Assembly: GCF_028776105.2 (NCBI RefSeq)
Contig: NZ_CP145606.1
Span: forward strand, 682,001-746,000
Length of the DNA stretch: 64,000 bases
DNA from: Neisseria leonii
GTDB taxonomy: Bacteria > Pseudomonadota > Gammaproteobacteria > Burkholderiales > Neisseriaceae
Direction of reading: 5' to 3'
Shown: in pieces, positions 17,844 to 26,521 of the stretch
Numbering within the stretch: position 1 is the stretch's first letter
Layout: each line of letters opens with the position of its first letter
Program-made: the position numbers and the translations under genes
Notes under the pieces: generated by a model
What the model saw: the letters and a program-made list of their open reading frames with translations, nothing else
Databases searched by the model: none
What the model was told of the DNA's origin: nothing

Positions 17844-19152
17844 TAATCGGTACCCCCTGTTTGATCAAAGACGGATGCGTGATATGCGGATTGAGCCGTA
17901 TCAATTCCGGCGCACGGCCGATGTCGCCGTATAAGGCAAACGCTACTTGATGGACAGTGCCGCTCAGCGGGGACGGCCGCACAATCAGTGGCGGCTTTTG
18001 GTTGATTGCAGACAGCACCATATCATTGAAGCGTCCGGCACTTTCGCGCATCGCTTCACAACACTGATGTACGGACGGGTACAGCCGGTCGGCCTCTCCC
18101 ACAGATGTTGTGCGGGCTGAAATCAAAATACTGCGCAATGCCGTGATGGTGTACTGTATGTTCTGCCGCAGCGTCCGGTTGATGTGCATCAATTCCGGAG
18201 CGGTCATGTTTTCGCCGTAGGCCTCAATCAAAATTTGCCCCAAGGACAGCAGAGCAGATAAAGTGCATAAATGCAGTATCTGTGCTACGGCCTGCATTTG
18301 AGGATCAGTAATGCGTTGCATCCGCCGGTTATCCCGGCTGCCGACCGATACTTGGTGTGGCAGATCCGCCAGATTACCGGCCAAATCCACGGCAGCATCA
18401 AAACGCAGGCGCACACTGCGGTTATCGGCCTGTGCCGTACCGTCCGGATGAACCGATGCGGCGGTGAAAATCCCTTCCCGGCACATTTTCACGAAATCGT
18501 CAGATGCTGATGAAACCATTGTGGAAAAATGATCCGACCGATAGGATCCGCGGTCGGGATACAGCCTTATATCGGCCTGAACCGTCTGTCGTACAGCTGC
18601 ATAGACACCGCGTAAAGCAGCCCATAATCCCTGTGCACTACCCCACAAAGCCGATAGCCCGTTTTTCGCTGCCAATAAGGCATCAAGCATGCCGACAGAT
18701 GCCATACGGACGGCATCAATCCGTGAAATCAGCCGTTCCAGTGCCATCAGGAAATGGTTTTCAAAAACAAAAATCCGTTGAGCTTCTGCCGCCTCGCGGA
18801 AAGTCATGTCGATGGCAGCGTAATCTACATTTTCGGCATCGTGCCGGTAGCTCCACGAGACAGCCAGCATATTATTCAGCCGACCCCATACCGGATGAAC
18901 TAAGACCCCCGCACCCGGCTCTTCAAGCACTTTTAAAAGACGCAGCAGACTGCTGCTGTACTGCTTGCCGTAAAACACGGCGGAAACCTGTACTTGGCGG
19001 CCGTCGGTTCCCATGTCCTCCAGCTCCACTCCCTGTGTAAATGCACGGGCATGTTCGACCAGAGTTTTGCCGTTGCGCTCGTCCAGTGCAGTCACATCAA
19101 AAACCACTCCTTTATAAGAGGCATCCTGTAAAATAGTGTGCCAACCGCTCAT
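17827..19152 (-). CDS. DNA circularisation protein N, Mu gp43
   Basis: A 441-residue baseplate protein with the N-terminal pattern of the DNA-circularisation family (SWHTILQDASYKGVVFDV-like start, then EDMGTDGRQVQVSAVFYG and HPVWGRLNNMLAVSWSYRHDAENVDYAAID). The C-terminus ends in a LysM-like piece (ELIRLNPHITHPSLIKQG). In phage particles this protein belongs to the baseplate; the circularisation name is historical. Confidence 0.9.
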   Translation of the reverse strand: MSGWHTILQDASYKGVVFDVTALDERNGKTLVEHARAFTQGVELEDMGTDGRQVQVSAVFYGKQYSSSLLRLLKVLEEPGAGVLVHPVWGRLNNMLAVSWSYRHDAENVDYAAIDMTFREAAEAQRIFVFENHFLMALERLISRIDAVRMASVGMLDALLAAKNGLSALWGSAQGLWAALRGVYAAVRQTVQADIRLYPDRGSYRSDHFSTMVSSASDDFVKMCREGIFTAASVHPDGTAQADNRSVRLRFDAAVDLAGNLADLPHQVSVGSRDNRRMQRITDPQMQAVAQILHLCTLSALLSLGQILIEAYGENMTAPELMHINRTLRQNIQYTITALRSILISARTTSVGEADRLYPSVHQCCEAMRESAGRFNDMVLSAINQKPPLIVRPSPLSGTVHQVAFALYGDIGRAPELIRLNPHITHPSLIKQGVPINGYAR

Positions 19153-21440
19153 TGTGCTGCTCCCCGCCCGAACATAGCCACTTGATAACGGGATACCTCG
19201 TTGGCGATGACACGGCCGTCCAAATTAACCGTCATATTGTTTTGAATCGTTTGATTCAGGCCGGACAATAAAGCGGTAATGGCTGAAAGTGATGACGTAA
19301 CAGCAGCGGTATCGTCCGCCACTGCTGCCTGATATTGTGCAGTTTGTGTACTAATCGCTGTTTGATAGGCAGCGGTTTGCTCTGTAATCACCGGCGTCAG
19401 TTTTTCCGGTGTTTCCGCTGTTTTGAGCGATGCGGGGGGTGCGGCAGGCTGTAAGGGGAGCGGCTTGGCCGCCTCGGGGATATTTGCGCGTGCTGCCGCT
19501 CCCGCGCTGCTGATGAGATCGGCCAACCGGCCACCGGCAAACGCACCGGCCAAGCCGCCGCCGATACTGCCCAAAGCCGCACCGACAGCCGTACCGATTC
19601 CCGGCGCAATAGCTGTACCGATCACAGCCCCCAATTTTCCGCCAGCCAACGCACCCGCCAAACCGCCGCCGGTTTCTCCGGCATTTTTCACTTGTGCTGT
19701 ATTTTTCTCGCGGCGGCTCAAATCATTACGCCGTTCGATATTCACGGCATCGAATACCCCCGCACCGACAACGGCCAGCGGTGCGGCACGTCCGAGCCAT
19801 TTCCCCGCACTGCCTGCAGCTGTGCCCAAACCGGCACGCAGACCGCCGGCCGCACCACCTCCTCGTCCGAGTAGTGCCACGGCACCCTGTGCGACTGCAG
19901 CTGCCGTAGCCGCAGCGGCCAATGCCTGCAAAGCCAGCGTGGCGTTGGGATATTCGGCCGTCAGGCTTTTCAGTGCGGTTTCTGCTTCCACAAGCGGGGC
20001 GGTAACGGCATCACGCTCCAACATGGCGAGTGATTCCGCTCGTTCCTGTTGGGCCAATGCCGTACTTTGTTGCACCGCCAGCCGTTTATCCACCAGACTG
20101 TCGCTGTCTTTCATGCCGATCAGCTCCTGATACAGCCCCTGTACCTGTTCGATATCGGAAGCCGCCAACAAACCGGCTTTGGCCTGCAAATCCGGCAACA
20201 GTTTTGACAGCACAAAACCTTTCATAATGTTCATCTGGCTTTGTGCTTCTGTATCGCCCGTATCTGCGCGCTTTTTATATTCCTGATATTTTCTGTCTTT
20301 TTCCAGTATGGTATTGGCCAGCCGCGACAATACCTGTACCGCACTTTCGCCGTTCTCCCGCCCCTTTAAAACCGACGCCTGCCAGTCGATGCCTTTTCCC
20401 GGAGCATTGGGATTCGCCATTTTTTCCAGCCGTTTCACCGTATCGGCAGACAGGGTTTTTTCCAGCAGATTGCGCACATTATTGGCCGCTTCGCTGTTGG
20501 AACCGGCTTTATTGGCAGCTGATTGCAATGTAGAGAGCAGCATGGCAAAGCCGTCCAAACCGTCCATGCCCGCTGCTTTGGCGGCAGGCAGCAGCGCCGG
20601 CAGTTCGCGTACCATATCGGCAATTTCAAAATTGCCCTGCATTCCCGATTTCATGGCGTATTCGAAGGCTTTCGCCAAATTTTCATCTTTAAAGCCGAAA
20701 TCGCCCAAAACCTTCATCAGCTTTGCGGTATCTTCGGGGTTATATTCGCCCGGCCGTTCGCTGCTGGCCAGCATGGCACGGTGTGAAGCGTTTGCGTTGC
20801 CGCGTACCTGACCAAAATCCATACCGTTGGCCATCATGCTGTTAATCAGGGTTAATGCGGCATCGGCCGTGCCGCCGTTTCTGTCCACTAATTCTTTAAC
20901 TAAAGCGCGGATTTCGCTTTTGCCTTCTTTGGCAATCCAGTCTGCACTTTTACTGCCGTCTTCACCGTAAGCCTGCCAAGCCACTTGCGCCATATTTGCA
21001 TCAAGTTGCTTTTCGTTGTCCATTGCGGGTTTCAGTACACTGTATGCCGCCATACTGCCCGCAACGGTTCCCGCACCGATACGGCCTGCCGTCTGTAAGC
21101 CTTTCCCCCAGCGGCTTTGTGCGCCAATGCCCTGATTGAGTTCGGCTGTCAATTCACGGATACGGTTTTTGGTGGCAACGGCTGCACGCTGCAAATCGTT
21201 TTGCGATGCGGTACCGCTGCGGGCCAAACGGCGGAACGCCGCCTGCGTTTGCAGGATTTCGCGTTGGATTGCGCGTTCAGAACGGATACCGGCCAGCTCG
21301 TAGGGGCGGTTGCTGCGGGCCAACTGTTCGCGCGACAATTTGCTTTTGAGCAATTGCCGCTCGGTTTCGCGCAACAGTTTGACTGCTCCGTCATCGCGGC
21401 CGGTTAGAGACAAAACCAGCTTCATATTTGTATCGGACAT
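19149..21440 (-). CDS. Tail tape measure protein, Mu gp42
   Basis: A 763-residue protein that sets tail length. A helical N-terminal third (SLTGRDDGAVKLLRETERQL), a TP901/Mu-type core (MDNEKQLDANMAQVAWQAYG; GGTADAALTLINSMMANGMD), then a Gly/Ala-rich membrane-active stretch (about 590-660, GGGLAGALAGGKLGAVIG) and a C-terminal helix. It follows gp41/gp41' as expected of a tape measure gene. Confidence 0.92.
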   Translation of the reverse strand: MSDTNMKLVLSLTGRDDGAVKLLRETERQLLKSKLSREQLARSNRPYELAGIRSERAIQREILQTQAAFRRLARSGTASQNDLQRAAVATKNRIRELTAELNQGIGAQSRWGKGLQTAGRIGAGTVAGSMAAYSVLKPAMDNEKQLDANMAQVAWQAYGEDGSKSADWIAKEGKSEIRALVKELVDRNGGTADAALTLINSMMANGMDFGQVRGNANASHRAMLASSERPGEYNPEDTAKLMKVLGDFGFKDENLAKAFEYAMKSGMQGNFEIADMVRELPALLPAAKAAGMDGLDGFAMLLSTLQSAANKAGSNSEAANNVRNLLEKTLSADTVKRLEKMANPNAPGKGIDWQASVLKGRENGESAVQVLSRLANTILEKDRKYQEYKKRADTGDTEAQSQMNIMKGFVLSKLLPDLQAKAGLLAASDIEQVQGLYQELIGMKDSDSLVDKRLAVQQSTALAQQERAESLAMLERDAVTAPLVEAETALKSLTAEYPNATLALQALAAAATAAAVAQGAVALLGRGGGAAGGLRAGLGTAAGSAGKWLGRAAPLAVVGAGVFDAVNIERRNDLSRREKNTAQVKNAGETGGGLAGALAGGKLGAVIGTAIAPGIGTAVGAALGSIGGGLAGAFAGGRLADLISSAGAAARANIPEAAKPLPLQPAAPPASLKTAETPEKLTPVITEQTAAYQTAISTQTAQYQAAVADDTAAVTSSLSAITALLSGLNQTIQNNMTVNLDGRVIANEVSRYQVAMFGRGAAQ

Positions 21441-21569
21441 AAAAAATCGGCCTTCAAACCCAGATTAACTCACGGTTAATGATGGTTCAAAGGCCGTCTG
21501 AAACGGCACGGGACAGTTTTCACGCCCTGATGCACAGCATCAACATGCTACACGGGATAGCCGCAGGTT

Positions 21570-22144
21570 CTAGTCTGCGGGTTTGGGGCGGCGGCGCGAA
21601 ATAATCACACCGTCTCCGCCGACCGGCCGCTTCATCCCCATACTGAGTAAAATGTCGTCAAACCACGCGGCCAGTTCGGCATGACACATATTCCGTACTT
21701 CGGCCGCGCCGATACCGGCTTTGGCCATGAAAATCACGGCTTGTCGGTAGTTTTGATGACTGATGCGCCAGCTTCCGGCAGTTTGGCCGCTGCGGCGGGT
21801 GCGGGACTGCCCGTAGCGGCGGCGGATTTTCCCGCCAATACGTCCATTTCGTTCAAGATTTGACGGTAATCTTCGCCGGTCAGATTCGCCATCAGGTAAT
21901 CTGCTGTCAAAGCATCGGGCGGTACGCCGTCGATATTGAGCTGCTGCGCCCAGTAAATCAGCGTTTCATAGACACTGCGTGCCGTTCGCGCAGCAGGGGC
22001 GGCATCGTCGGGCAGCGGCGGCAACTCGTCCAATTCCGTCATGGCGGCCAGCTCACCGCCGATGGTCAGCGGGCGTAAAACGGCCGTACGGAAAGTGCTG
22101 CCGTTATAAGGTACGCCCCAAGCCAAATCAAATTGATGCTTCAT
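21570..22144 (-). CDS. Tail assembly chaperone gp41' (frameshift product)
   Basis: Predicted -1 fusion of gp41. A slippery heptamer GGGAAAA occupies 21833-21827 (minus strand), read G GGA AAA in the gp41 frame at codons 105-106. Slipping back one base opens a frame with no stop until TAG at 21572-21570, giving about 191 residues. The extension continues sensibly (WRISHQNYRQAVIFMAKAG, then AELAAWFDDILLSMGMKRP) and has no start of its own. Long-tailed phages commonly make such fusions at this exact position. Confidence 0.75.
21734..22144 (-). CDS. Tail assembly chaperone, Mu gp41 family
   Basis: A 136-residue protein starting MKHQFDLAWGVPYNGSTF and with FRTAVLRPLTIGGELAAM, then DYLMANLTGEDYRQILNEMD; the tail is Ala-rich and disordered. 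It chaperones the tape measure protein during tail assembly. The open frame extends up to 22336 inside the tube gene, but this ATG, directly after the tube stop, gives the family length. Confidence 0.85.
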   Translation of the reverse strand: MKHQFDLAWGVPYNGSTFRTAVLRPLTIGGELAAMTELDELPPLPDDAAPAARTARSVYETLIYWAQQLNIDGVPPDALTADYLMANLTGEDYRQILNEMDVLAGKSAAATGSPAPAAAAKLPEAGASVIKTTDKP

Positions 22145-22148
22145 CGGT

Positions 22149-22526
22149 TTACTCCACAACTTTATCCAGTGCACCCATTTCGATATCGATGCGCGCTTCG
22201 TTGTCCGCTTCATACTGCTCACTGGTTTCCAGTGTAAAGCAGTCGATATAGGACACACGCTTATCTTCTTTATTGATGGGGTAGATGGTAATTTTTGCTT
22301 TGGTAATGTTGTCCCAATCGACGGTGGCACCGTCAATCGGAATCGCCGCAGTAACGCTTAATTTGTGTTCCGTTACGCCGTCGGCATAACCCAATACGCG
22401 GCCGGCACGGTTCATGGTTTTGACGGGTTTGCGGCCGGTGGTGGTTTGCGGTTTGATGCTGATGATTTCAATATCGCGGCCGTCGATTTCCATAATGACG
22501 GCACCGGCATAAGTGGCATCACTCAT
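22149..22526 (-). CDS. Tail tube protein, Mu M (gp40)
   Basis: A 125-residue protein forming the inner tube of the contractile tail: GAVIMEIDGRDIEIISIKP and TGRKPVKTMNRAGRVLGYADG match the gp40 family. The start at 22526 has AAAGGAAC in front; the frame continues upstream without a site. Its stop is 4 bases from gp41. Confidence 0.9.
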   Translation of the reverse strand: MSDATYAGAVIMEIDGRDIEIISIKPQTTTGRKPVKTMNRAGRVLGYADGVTEHKLSVTAAIPIDGATVDWDNITKAKITIYPINKEDKRVSYIDCFTLETSEQYEADNEARIDIEMGALDKVVE

Positions 22527-22614
22527 AAAGCTTGTTCCTTTCGCTTGTTTTAGCTTCGCAGAAATAGTGCTGCGCACTATTTTCAGACGGCCTGCTTTAA
22601 GGCCGCCGGTATGG

Positions 22615-24027
22615 TTACAGAATCAGGTCGATGCGGGCTGCGAAGACATGCAGGCCGTTGACCACGTCGGCGGGAATAACGGCATTGACGCGGTTGGCAT
22701 CCTGCATGCTGCGTGATACCAGTAATTTGGCCTTGTTCTCCGCCACGTTTTCGATGATTTCGGACAGCTCCAGCTTGTAGAGTACATCCAAAATTTCACT
22801 GCGGATTTTGGGCAGCAAACGGTTGTTCAGTTTGTCGCGGGGAAAGCGCAATGCCATACGTTCTTTGACCGCACGGCGGACGTAATCCAATGTACGGACG
22901 GTGGTGATGTCGAGCAAAGAGGGATCATCGACATCGGTTGCCGATTTGGTGTAGGTGGATACTGCGCGCATAATCTGCACTTTTCCTGCCACTACTGTCA
23001 GAGGTGTCAGTCCGTTATACAGCGCGCTGTTGCATTCGTTAAACAGTGGCCAGTCGGCATCCGGCGTGATAGACAGCCCTTTGATTTCCAATGTATTGAG
23101 CGGACGCGCGGGGTCTTCTTCCGCAGCCAGCACCGCTGCATAACCGGCGGCCAGTACCGCATTGGCTTCTGCCGCCCCCTTGTACCAGGCACAGGTAATG
23201 CGGCCGTCGTTGAGCCGGGCGCTCATGGCCGCACCTGCCGACATGGTGCCGCGATGGCCGATGACACCGATGCAGCCGCGCTGTTCGATAGCATTGGATA
23301 CTTGGCCGATATGGTCGGACAATGCTTTGAGATTGGTATCGTCATTAAACGGACAGACGATAATGTGATACTGACGGCCGGCTACTTTGGCCAAAGCAGG
23401 TGCAATGTCGGCATTGCGTGCACCATTGGACATATCGGATACCGTAATGCTCAGACGGCTGTTTCCGGTATCGACCGCCAAGCTGATCTCATTACCGATT
23501 TCTCCCTTGCAGCGTGCGGTTAAGGTCAGCGTACTGTCAGACAATGAGGCCGTTACCGGTAGTGCTGCGTGGTTGACAGCTGCCAGCAGGCGCGCCGCTA
23601 CGACGGATGCCGCCTCGCCGCTCTGTGCTGCCACACTGACAGTTTGTCCGCCAATCAGTACACCGACTGCCGAAGTGGCCGCTACTGTTCCGTCCAGCGT
23701 GATACTGCCTTGTGCGGCCACTCCGGCATCGTGATCGGGCAGACCGATAACGGTCAAATCCAGATAGGCATGATTACGGAATGCCTGACGTACCATCATC
23801 TGCGCCCACGAACCGCGGCCGAATAAGTCGCCCGCCTGTGCATCGCTGTAAAGCGGCACCGGTGTCAGAGGAGTCTGGCTGCCGCCGCCGGCCGGTGCCA
23901 GCAGCAGTACTTTCTGCGGATTCTGCGGCAGGCCTTGAACTGCGGTTCGGGTATTAAATTCGATGTATTGACCGGGTACGCGCAGGCTGCCCGGAATGGT
24001 ATCCAATGAGATATGTTCAATTGCCAT
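22615..24027 (-). CDS. Tail sheath protein, Mu L (gp39)
   Basis: A 470-residue contractile sheath subunit. MAIEHISLDTIPGSLRVPGQYIEF opens the family pattern, PQNPQKVLLLAPAG follows, and the C-terminal ATDVDDPSLLDITTVRTLDYVRRAVKERM is the conserved sheath segment. It overlaps the gp38 gene by 11 bases. Confidence 0.94.
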   Translation of the reverse strand: MAIEHISLDTIPGSLRVPGQYIEFNTRTAVQGLPQNPQKVLLLAPAGGGSQTPLTPVPLYSDAQAGDLFGRGSWAQMMVRQAFRNHAYLDLTVIGLPDHDAGVAAQGSITLDGTVAATSAVGVLIGGQTVSVAAQSGEAASVVAARLLAAVNHAALPVTASLSDSTLTLTARCKGEIGNEISLAVDTGNSRLSITVSDMSNGARNADIAPALAKVAGRQYHIIVCPFNDDTNLKALSDHIGQVSNAIEQRGCIGVIGHRGTMSAGAAMSARLNDGRITCAWYKGAAEANAVLAAGYAAVLAAEEDPARPLNTLEIKGLSITPDADWPLFNECNSALYNGLTPLTVVAGKVQIMRAVSTYTKSATDVDDPSLLDITTVRTLDYVRRAVKERMALRFPRDKLNNRLLPKIRSEILDVLYKLELSEIIENVAENKAKLLVSRSMQDANRVNAVIPADVVNGLHVFAARIDLIL

Positions 24028-24217
24028 GATCTGCTCCTTGGGCTTTTGGTGATTTCAGACGGCTGCTGACCGGCAGCAAATCGCCGTCGGCCAGCAGACG
24101 GCGGTAATACAGGCTGTCGCCGTCCACGGCCACCGGCTTTTGGCCGATATATTCGCGAGGATTTCCCTCCTGCGGTACGAGCAGCCCGTCTGCTGCCTTC
24201 ACATTGATCAGGTTCAT
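24017..24217 (-). CDS. Small protein, Mu gp38 (DUF2635)
   Basis: A 66-residue protein: NLINVKAADGLLVPQEGNPR and PVAVDGDSLYYRRLLADGDL match DUF2635. Found just before the sheath gene in Mu-like phages; role unknown. Coupled to gp37 upstream (ATGA overlap). Confidence 0.85.
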   Translation of the reverse strand: MNLINVKAADGLLVPQEGNPREYIGQKPVAVDGDSLYYRRLLADGDLLPVSSRLKSPKAQGADHGN

Positions 24218-24885
24218 GCCTTGTCCTTTCCTAAATCACATGCAAACGGTATTTGTGTATCGGTTGAAGGGTCGAAAATCAAGCCGTCCATGACTTCAAA
24301 CCACGGATACGGTTCGGATAGTGCCCCTTGATATTTCGTGAAAATATGGTCGGGATGCTGCGGGTTGTCGTTTTGTTCGGGAAAGCGCCCGTCTTCCAGC
24401 GGATAACTGTCAAAATGCAGGGTATATTCGACGGCAACCACACTTAAAACGGCTGTCTGTACCAAAGTATTCTTGACCAGCGGGCGTACCGCTTTCGGTG
24501 TCAGCCCGCGGCTGTCAGCCAGCCCCAAACACTGTCCGTCCAACAGACGGCGTACGGCGTAAATCAGATCGTTGCTGCCGATTTCGCGCCAGTCGATACC
24601 GCCTTGCCTCAATGCCTGTTCGTTACGCAGGCCGCGCGTGGCGCACATTACCGCAAATTCGGCCTGATCCTGATAGCGGCACTTCCCGACCGAGCGCGGC
24701 ATCACTCTGCTGCCTCCATACGTTACCCATACCGCAGGCAGTGTACTGACACTGGCCGGGAGATCGTCCAGCTCGCCGTTATAACTTTTGACGGTACGCA
24801 CCAAACGTCCCAGTCCCTGTCTGAGGCGTTCGCTAATCTGCTGCTCGATCCGGGTAATCACGGGCAAAAATCCTGTTTTTGGCAT
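24214..24885 (-). CDS. Tail terminator-like protein, Mu gp37 (DUF1834)
   Basis: About 215-223 residues: ITRIEQQISERLRQGLGRLVRTVKSY, then AVWVTYGGSRVM and a middle DLIYAVRRLLDGQCLGL block. The gp37 family sits between head completion and sheath genes and may cap the tail. The ATG at 24885 lies inside gp36 without a ribosome-binding site; a GTG at 24861 preceded by CAGGA is a good alternative start. Confidence 0.83.
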   Translation of the reverse strand: MPKTGFLPVITRIEQQISERLRQGLGRLVRTVKSYNGELDDLPASVSTLPAVWVTYGGSRVMPRSVGKCRYQDQAEFAVMCATRGLRNEQALRQGGIDWREIGSNDLIYAVRRLLDGQCLGLADSRGLTPKAVRPLVKNTLVQTAVLSVVAVEYTLHFDSYPLEDGRFPEQNDNPQHPDHIFTKYQGALSEPYPWFEVMDGLIFDPSTDTQIPFACDLGKDKA

Positions 24886-25279
24886 TGGTAAACATCACGC
24901 CGCTGTCAGCAGTTTCCGCCTGACCGGTTTCTCCGTCTGCACCGCCCAGCTGCACTTCGCCTTTGGCCAGTGCTTTGAGCAGGTTGAGTACATCAATGTG
25001 ATAGCGGTTGCGGATTTCTTCGGTAATCAGCACGCCGTTGGCCGCAGTCAGCCGGTAGCGCGCAATATCGCAGCACAACCGTTTCAGAATCGGCGGTGTT
25101 TCATCAAACGGCCGCCTGAACCGCCCGAGATAGGCATCGATTTCCGCACCCGCATCGGCCAGTGCAACGGATGCCACTTCCCGATTGACGGTTCCGCTGT
25201 GGTTGCGGTCGGTCATCTCAATCATTTCAAGCTCGCCGAAACGTTCCACCATATCGGCAACATCGGCATAGGCCATCAT
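24833..25279 (-). CDS. Head-tail connector-like protein, Mu gp36 (DUF1320)
   Basis: A 148-residue protein with MAYADVADMVERFGELEMIEMTDR and EIDAYLGRFRRPFDETPPILKRLCCDIARYRLT, diagnostic of DUF1320. Probably a head completion or connector protein. Starts inside the end of gp35 (ATGA). Confidence 0.88.
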   Translation of the reverse strand: MMAYADVADMVERFGELEMIEMTDRNHSGTVNREVASVALADAGAEIDAYLGRFRRPFDETPPILKRLCCDIARYRLTAANGVLITEEIRNRYHIDVLNLLKALAKGEVQLGGADGETGQAETADSGVMFTNAKNRIFARDYPDRAAD

Positions 25280-25563
25280 TCGGCTCCGGCAAACTGTAAT
25301 GCAGGTTCTGCCATCACTGCGGCCCAGGCTGTTGCACCGATTTCGGTACGCTTCACTTCACGCCAACTGCCGTCAAACCTCAGGCCGCTGCGCCAAAAAG
25401 GTTTACCCGATGCACTGCGTATCAACAGTTTGTCGCGGCCGCCGGCCGTTCTGAGTCCGGCGGCTTCCTGCTCTGCCGTCAGAGTATCTGTCTGTGGCGG
25501 AGCTTGTTCAGCCGTTGCATGGTTTTGGACGGCTGAACCGTTTTTTTGTTTTGCCCGTGTCAT
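25276..25563 (-). CDS. Small structural protein, Mu gp35-like
   Basis: A 95-residue protein between the major head gene and gp36, the place of Mu gp35 / Haemophilus HI1506-like proteins. The N-terminal half is polar and low-complexity; the second half (DKLLIRSASGKPFWRSGLRFDGSWREV) is folded-looking and matches that family's core. GGAGACAG precedes the ATG at 25563. Confidence 0.75.
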   Translation of the reverse strand: MTRAKQKNGSAVQNHATAEQAPPQTDTLTAEQEAAGLRTAGGRDKLLIRSASGKPFWRSGLRFDGSWREVKRTEIGATAWAAVMAEPALQFAGAE

Positions 25564-25612
25564 ATCTGTCTCCTGTTTCAAACGGCAGGAAAGCCGTCTG
25601 AAAACCGGTTAA

Positions 25613-26521
25613 TTACAGATGTACTGAAACATGCAGTTTCAGACGGCCTTTAAAGGTGTTGGTGGTACCGTTGATTTTGTCGGCTTCCAACAATTCGCGT
25701 GCTTTTCCTTCCAGCTCGGGCGGCACGATCAGCAGGCTGGGCTTCACATTCAACTTATAGCCACCGTCCGCTTCGATGCGCTGCATTTTGACGATAATTG
25801 CTTCCAGATTGGCTTTGGTCAGTGCGGTTTTCTCGGCCAAGTGTGCCAACTGCCACAGGCCGAAACCGGCGGCGCAACGGCGGCGTGAACCGTAAAGATA
25901 GACATCTTCCATAAACACCTTGTCCGATTTTGCCGGATCGAACTTGGCTTCAAATTCCGGTTCGGTGCGGCTTTGGAAAACCAGCGGTTTGAGTGTTTTC
26001 GTATCGTCCACCACATACCAGTTCGGTACGTCTTCGTCGGTGCCGACAGTCAGGTTTGCAGTCGGCGTGTTACCGCCCGTGCCGTCGGTTTTACTGCTGA
26101 CGGGGTGGTCGGTATCAAAGAAATACTGGCCGTCGTAACAGAAGGTGGTTTTACCTGCTCTCAACAGTCCCCATACCAGAGTATCGGGCAGAGAGGCAGC
26201 AGACTCGCCCATTGCAGCCATCATCGGACGGTACATACCCACCTGATCGTCCTCAATATCGGTGCGCTCGACACTGACAGTGGCTTCAAATTTTTTATTG
26301 GCCAGACTCATCGCCTCTTTAGCCATTCTTTCGATTTGGCGCGCACCCACCCACTCACGCATTTGCGGGAATTTGCCGAGCCATGCGTAAGTATTGATGG
26401 CGGTGGTGGAAGGTACAGTCATCGCAATGGCCTGATATGACGGCTGAACGCTTTGCAGACCGTTTGCAAACTCCTTGCGGAATGCGGCGGTAATGGCCGT
26501 TAAAATGGCGGATTTATCCAT
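25613..26521 (-). CDS. Major head subunit, Mu T (gp34)
   Basis: A 302-residue HK97-fold capsid protein: MDKSAILTAITAAFRKEFANGL, SVERTDIEDDQVGMYRPMM and VDGKLNVKPSLLIVPPELEGKARELL-like C-terminus are characteristic of the Mu T family. Its start overlaps the stop of the protease gene. DUS copies flank its 3' end. Confidence 0.95.
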   Translation of the reverse strand: MDKSAILTAITAAFRKEFANGLQSVQPSYQAIAMTVPSTTAINTYAWLGKFPQMREWVGARQIERMAKEAMSLANKKFEATVSVERTDIEDDQVGMYRPMMAAMGESAASLPDTLVWGLLRAGKTTFCYDGQYFFDTDHPVSSKTDGTGGNTPTANLTVGTDEDVPNWYVVDDTKTLKPLVFQSRTEPEFEAKFDPAKSDKVFMEDVYLYGSRRRCAAGFGLWQLAHLAEKTALTKANLEAIIVKMQRIEADGGYKLNVKPSLLIVPPELEGKARELLEADKINGTTNTFKGRLKLHVSVHL

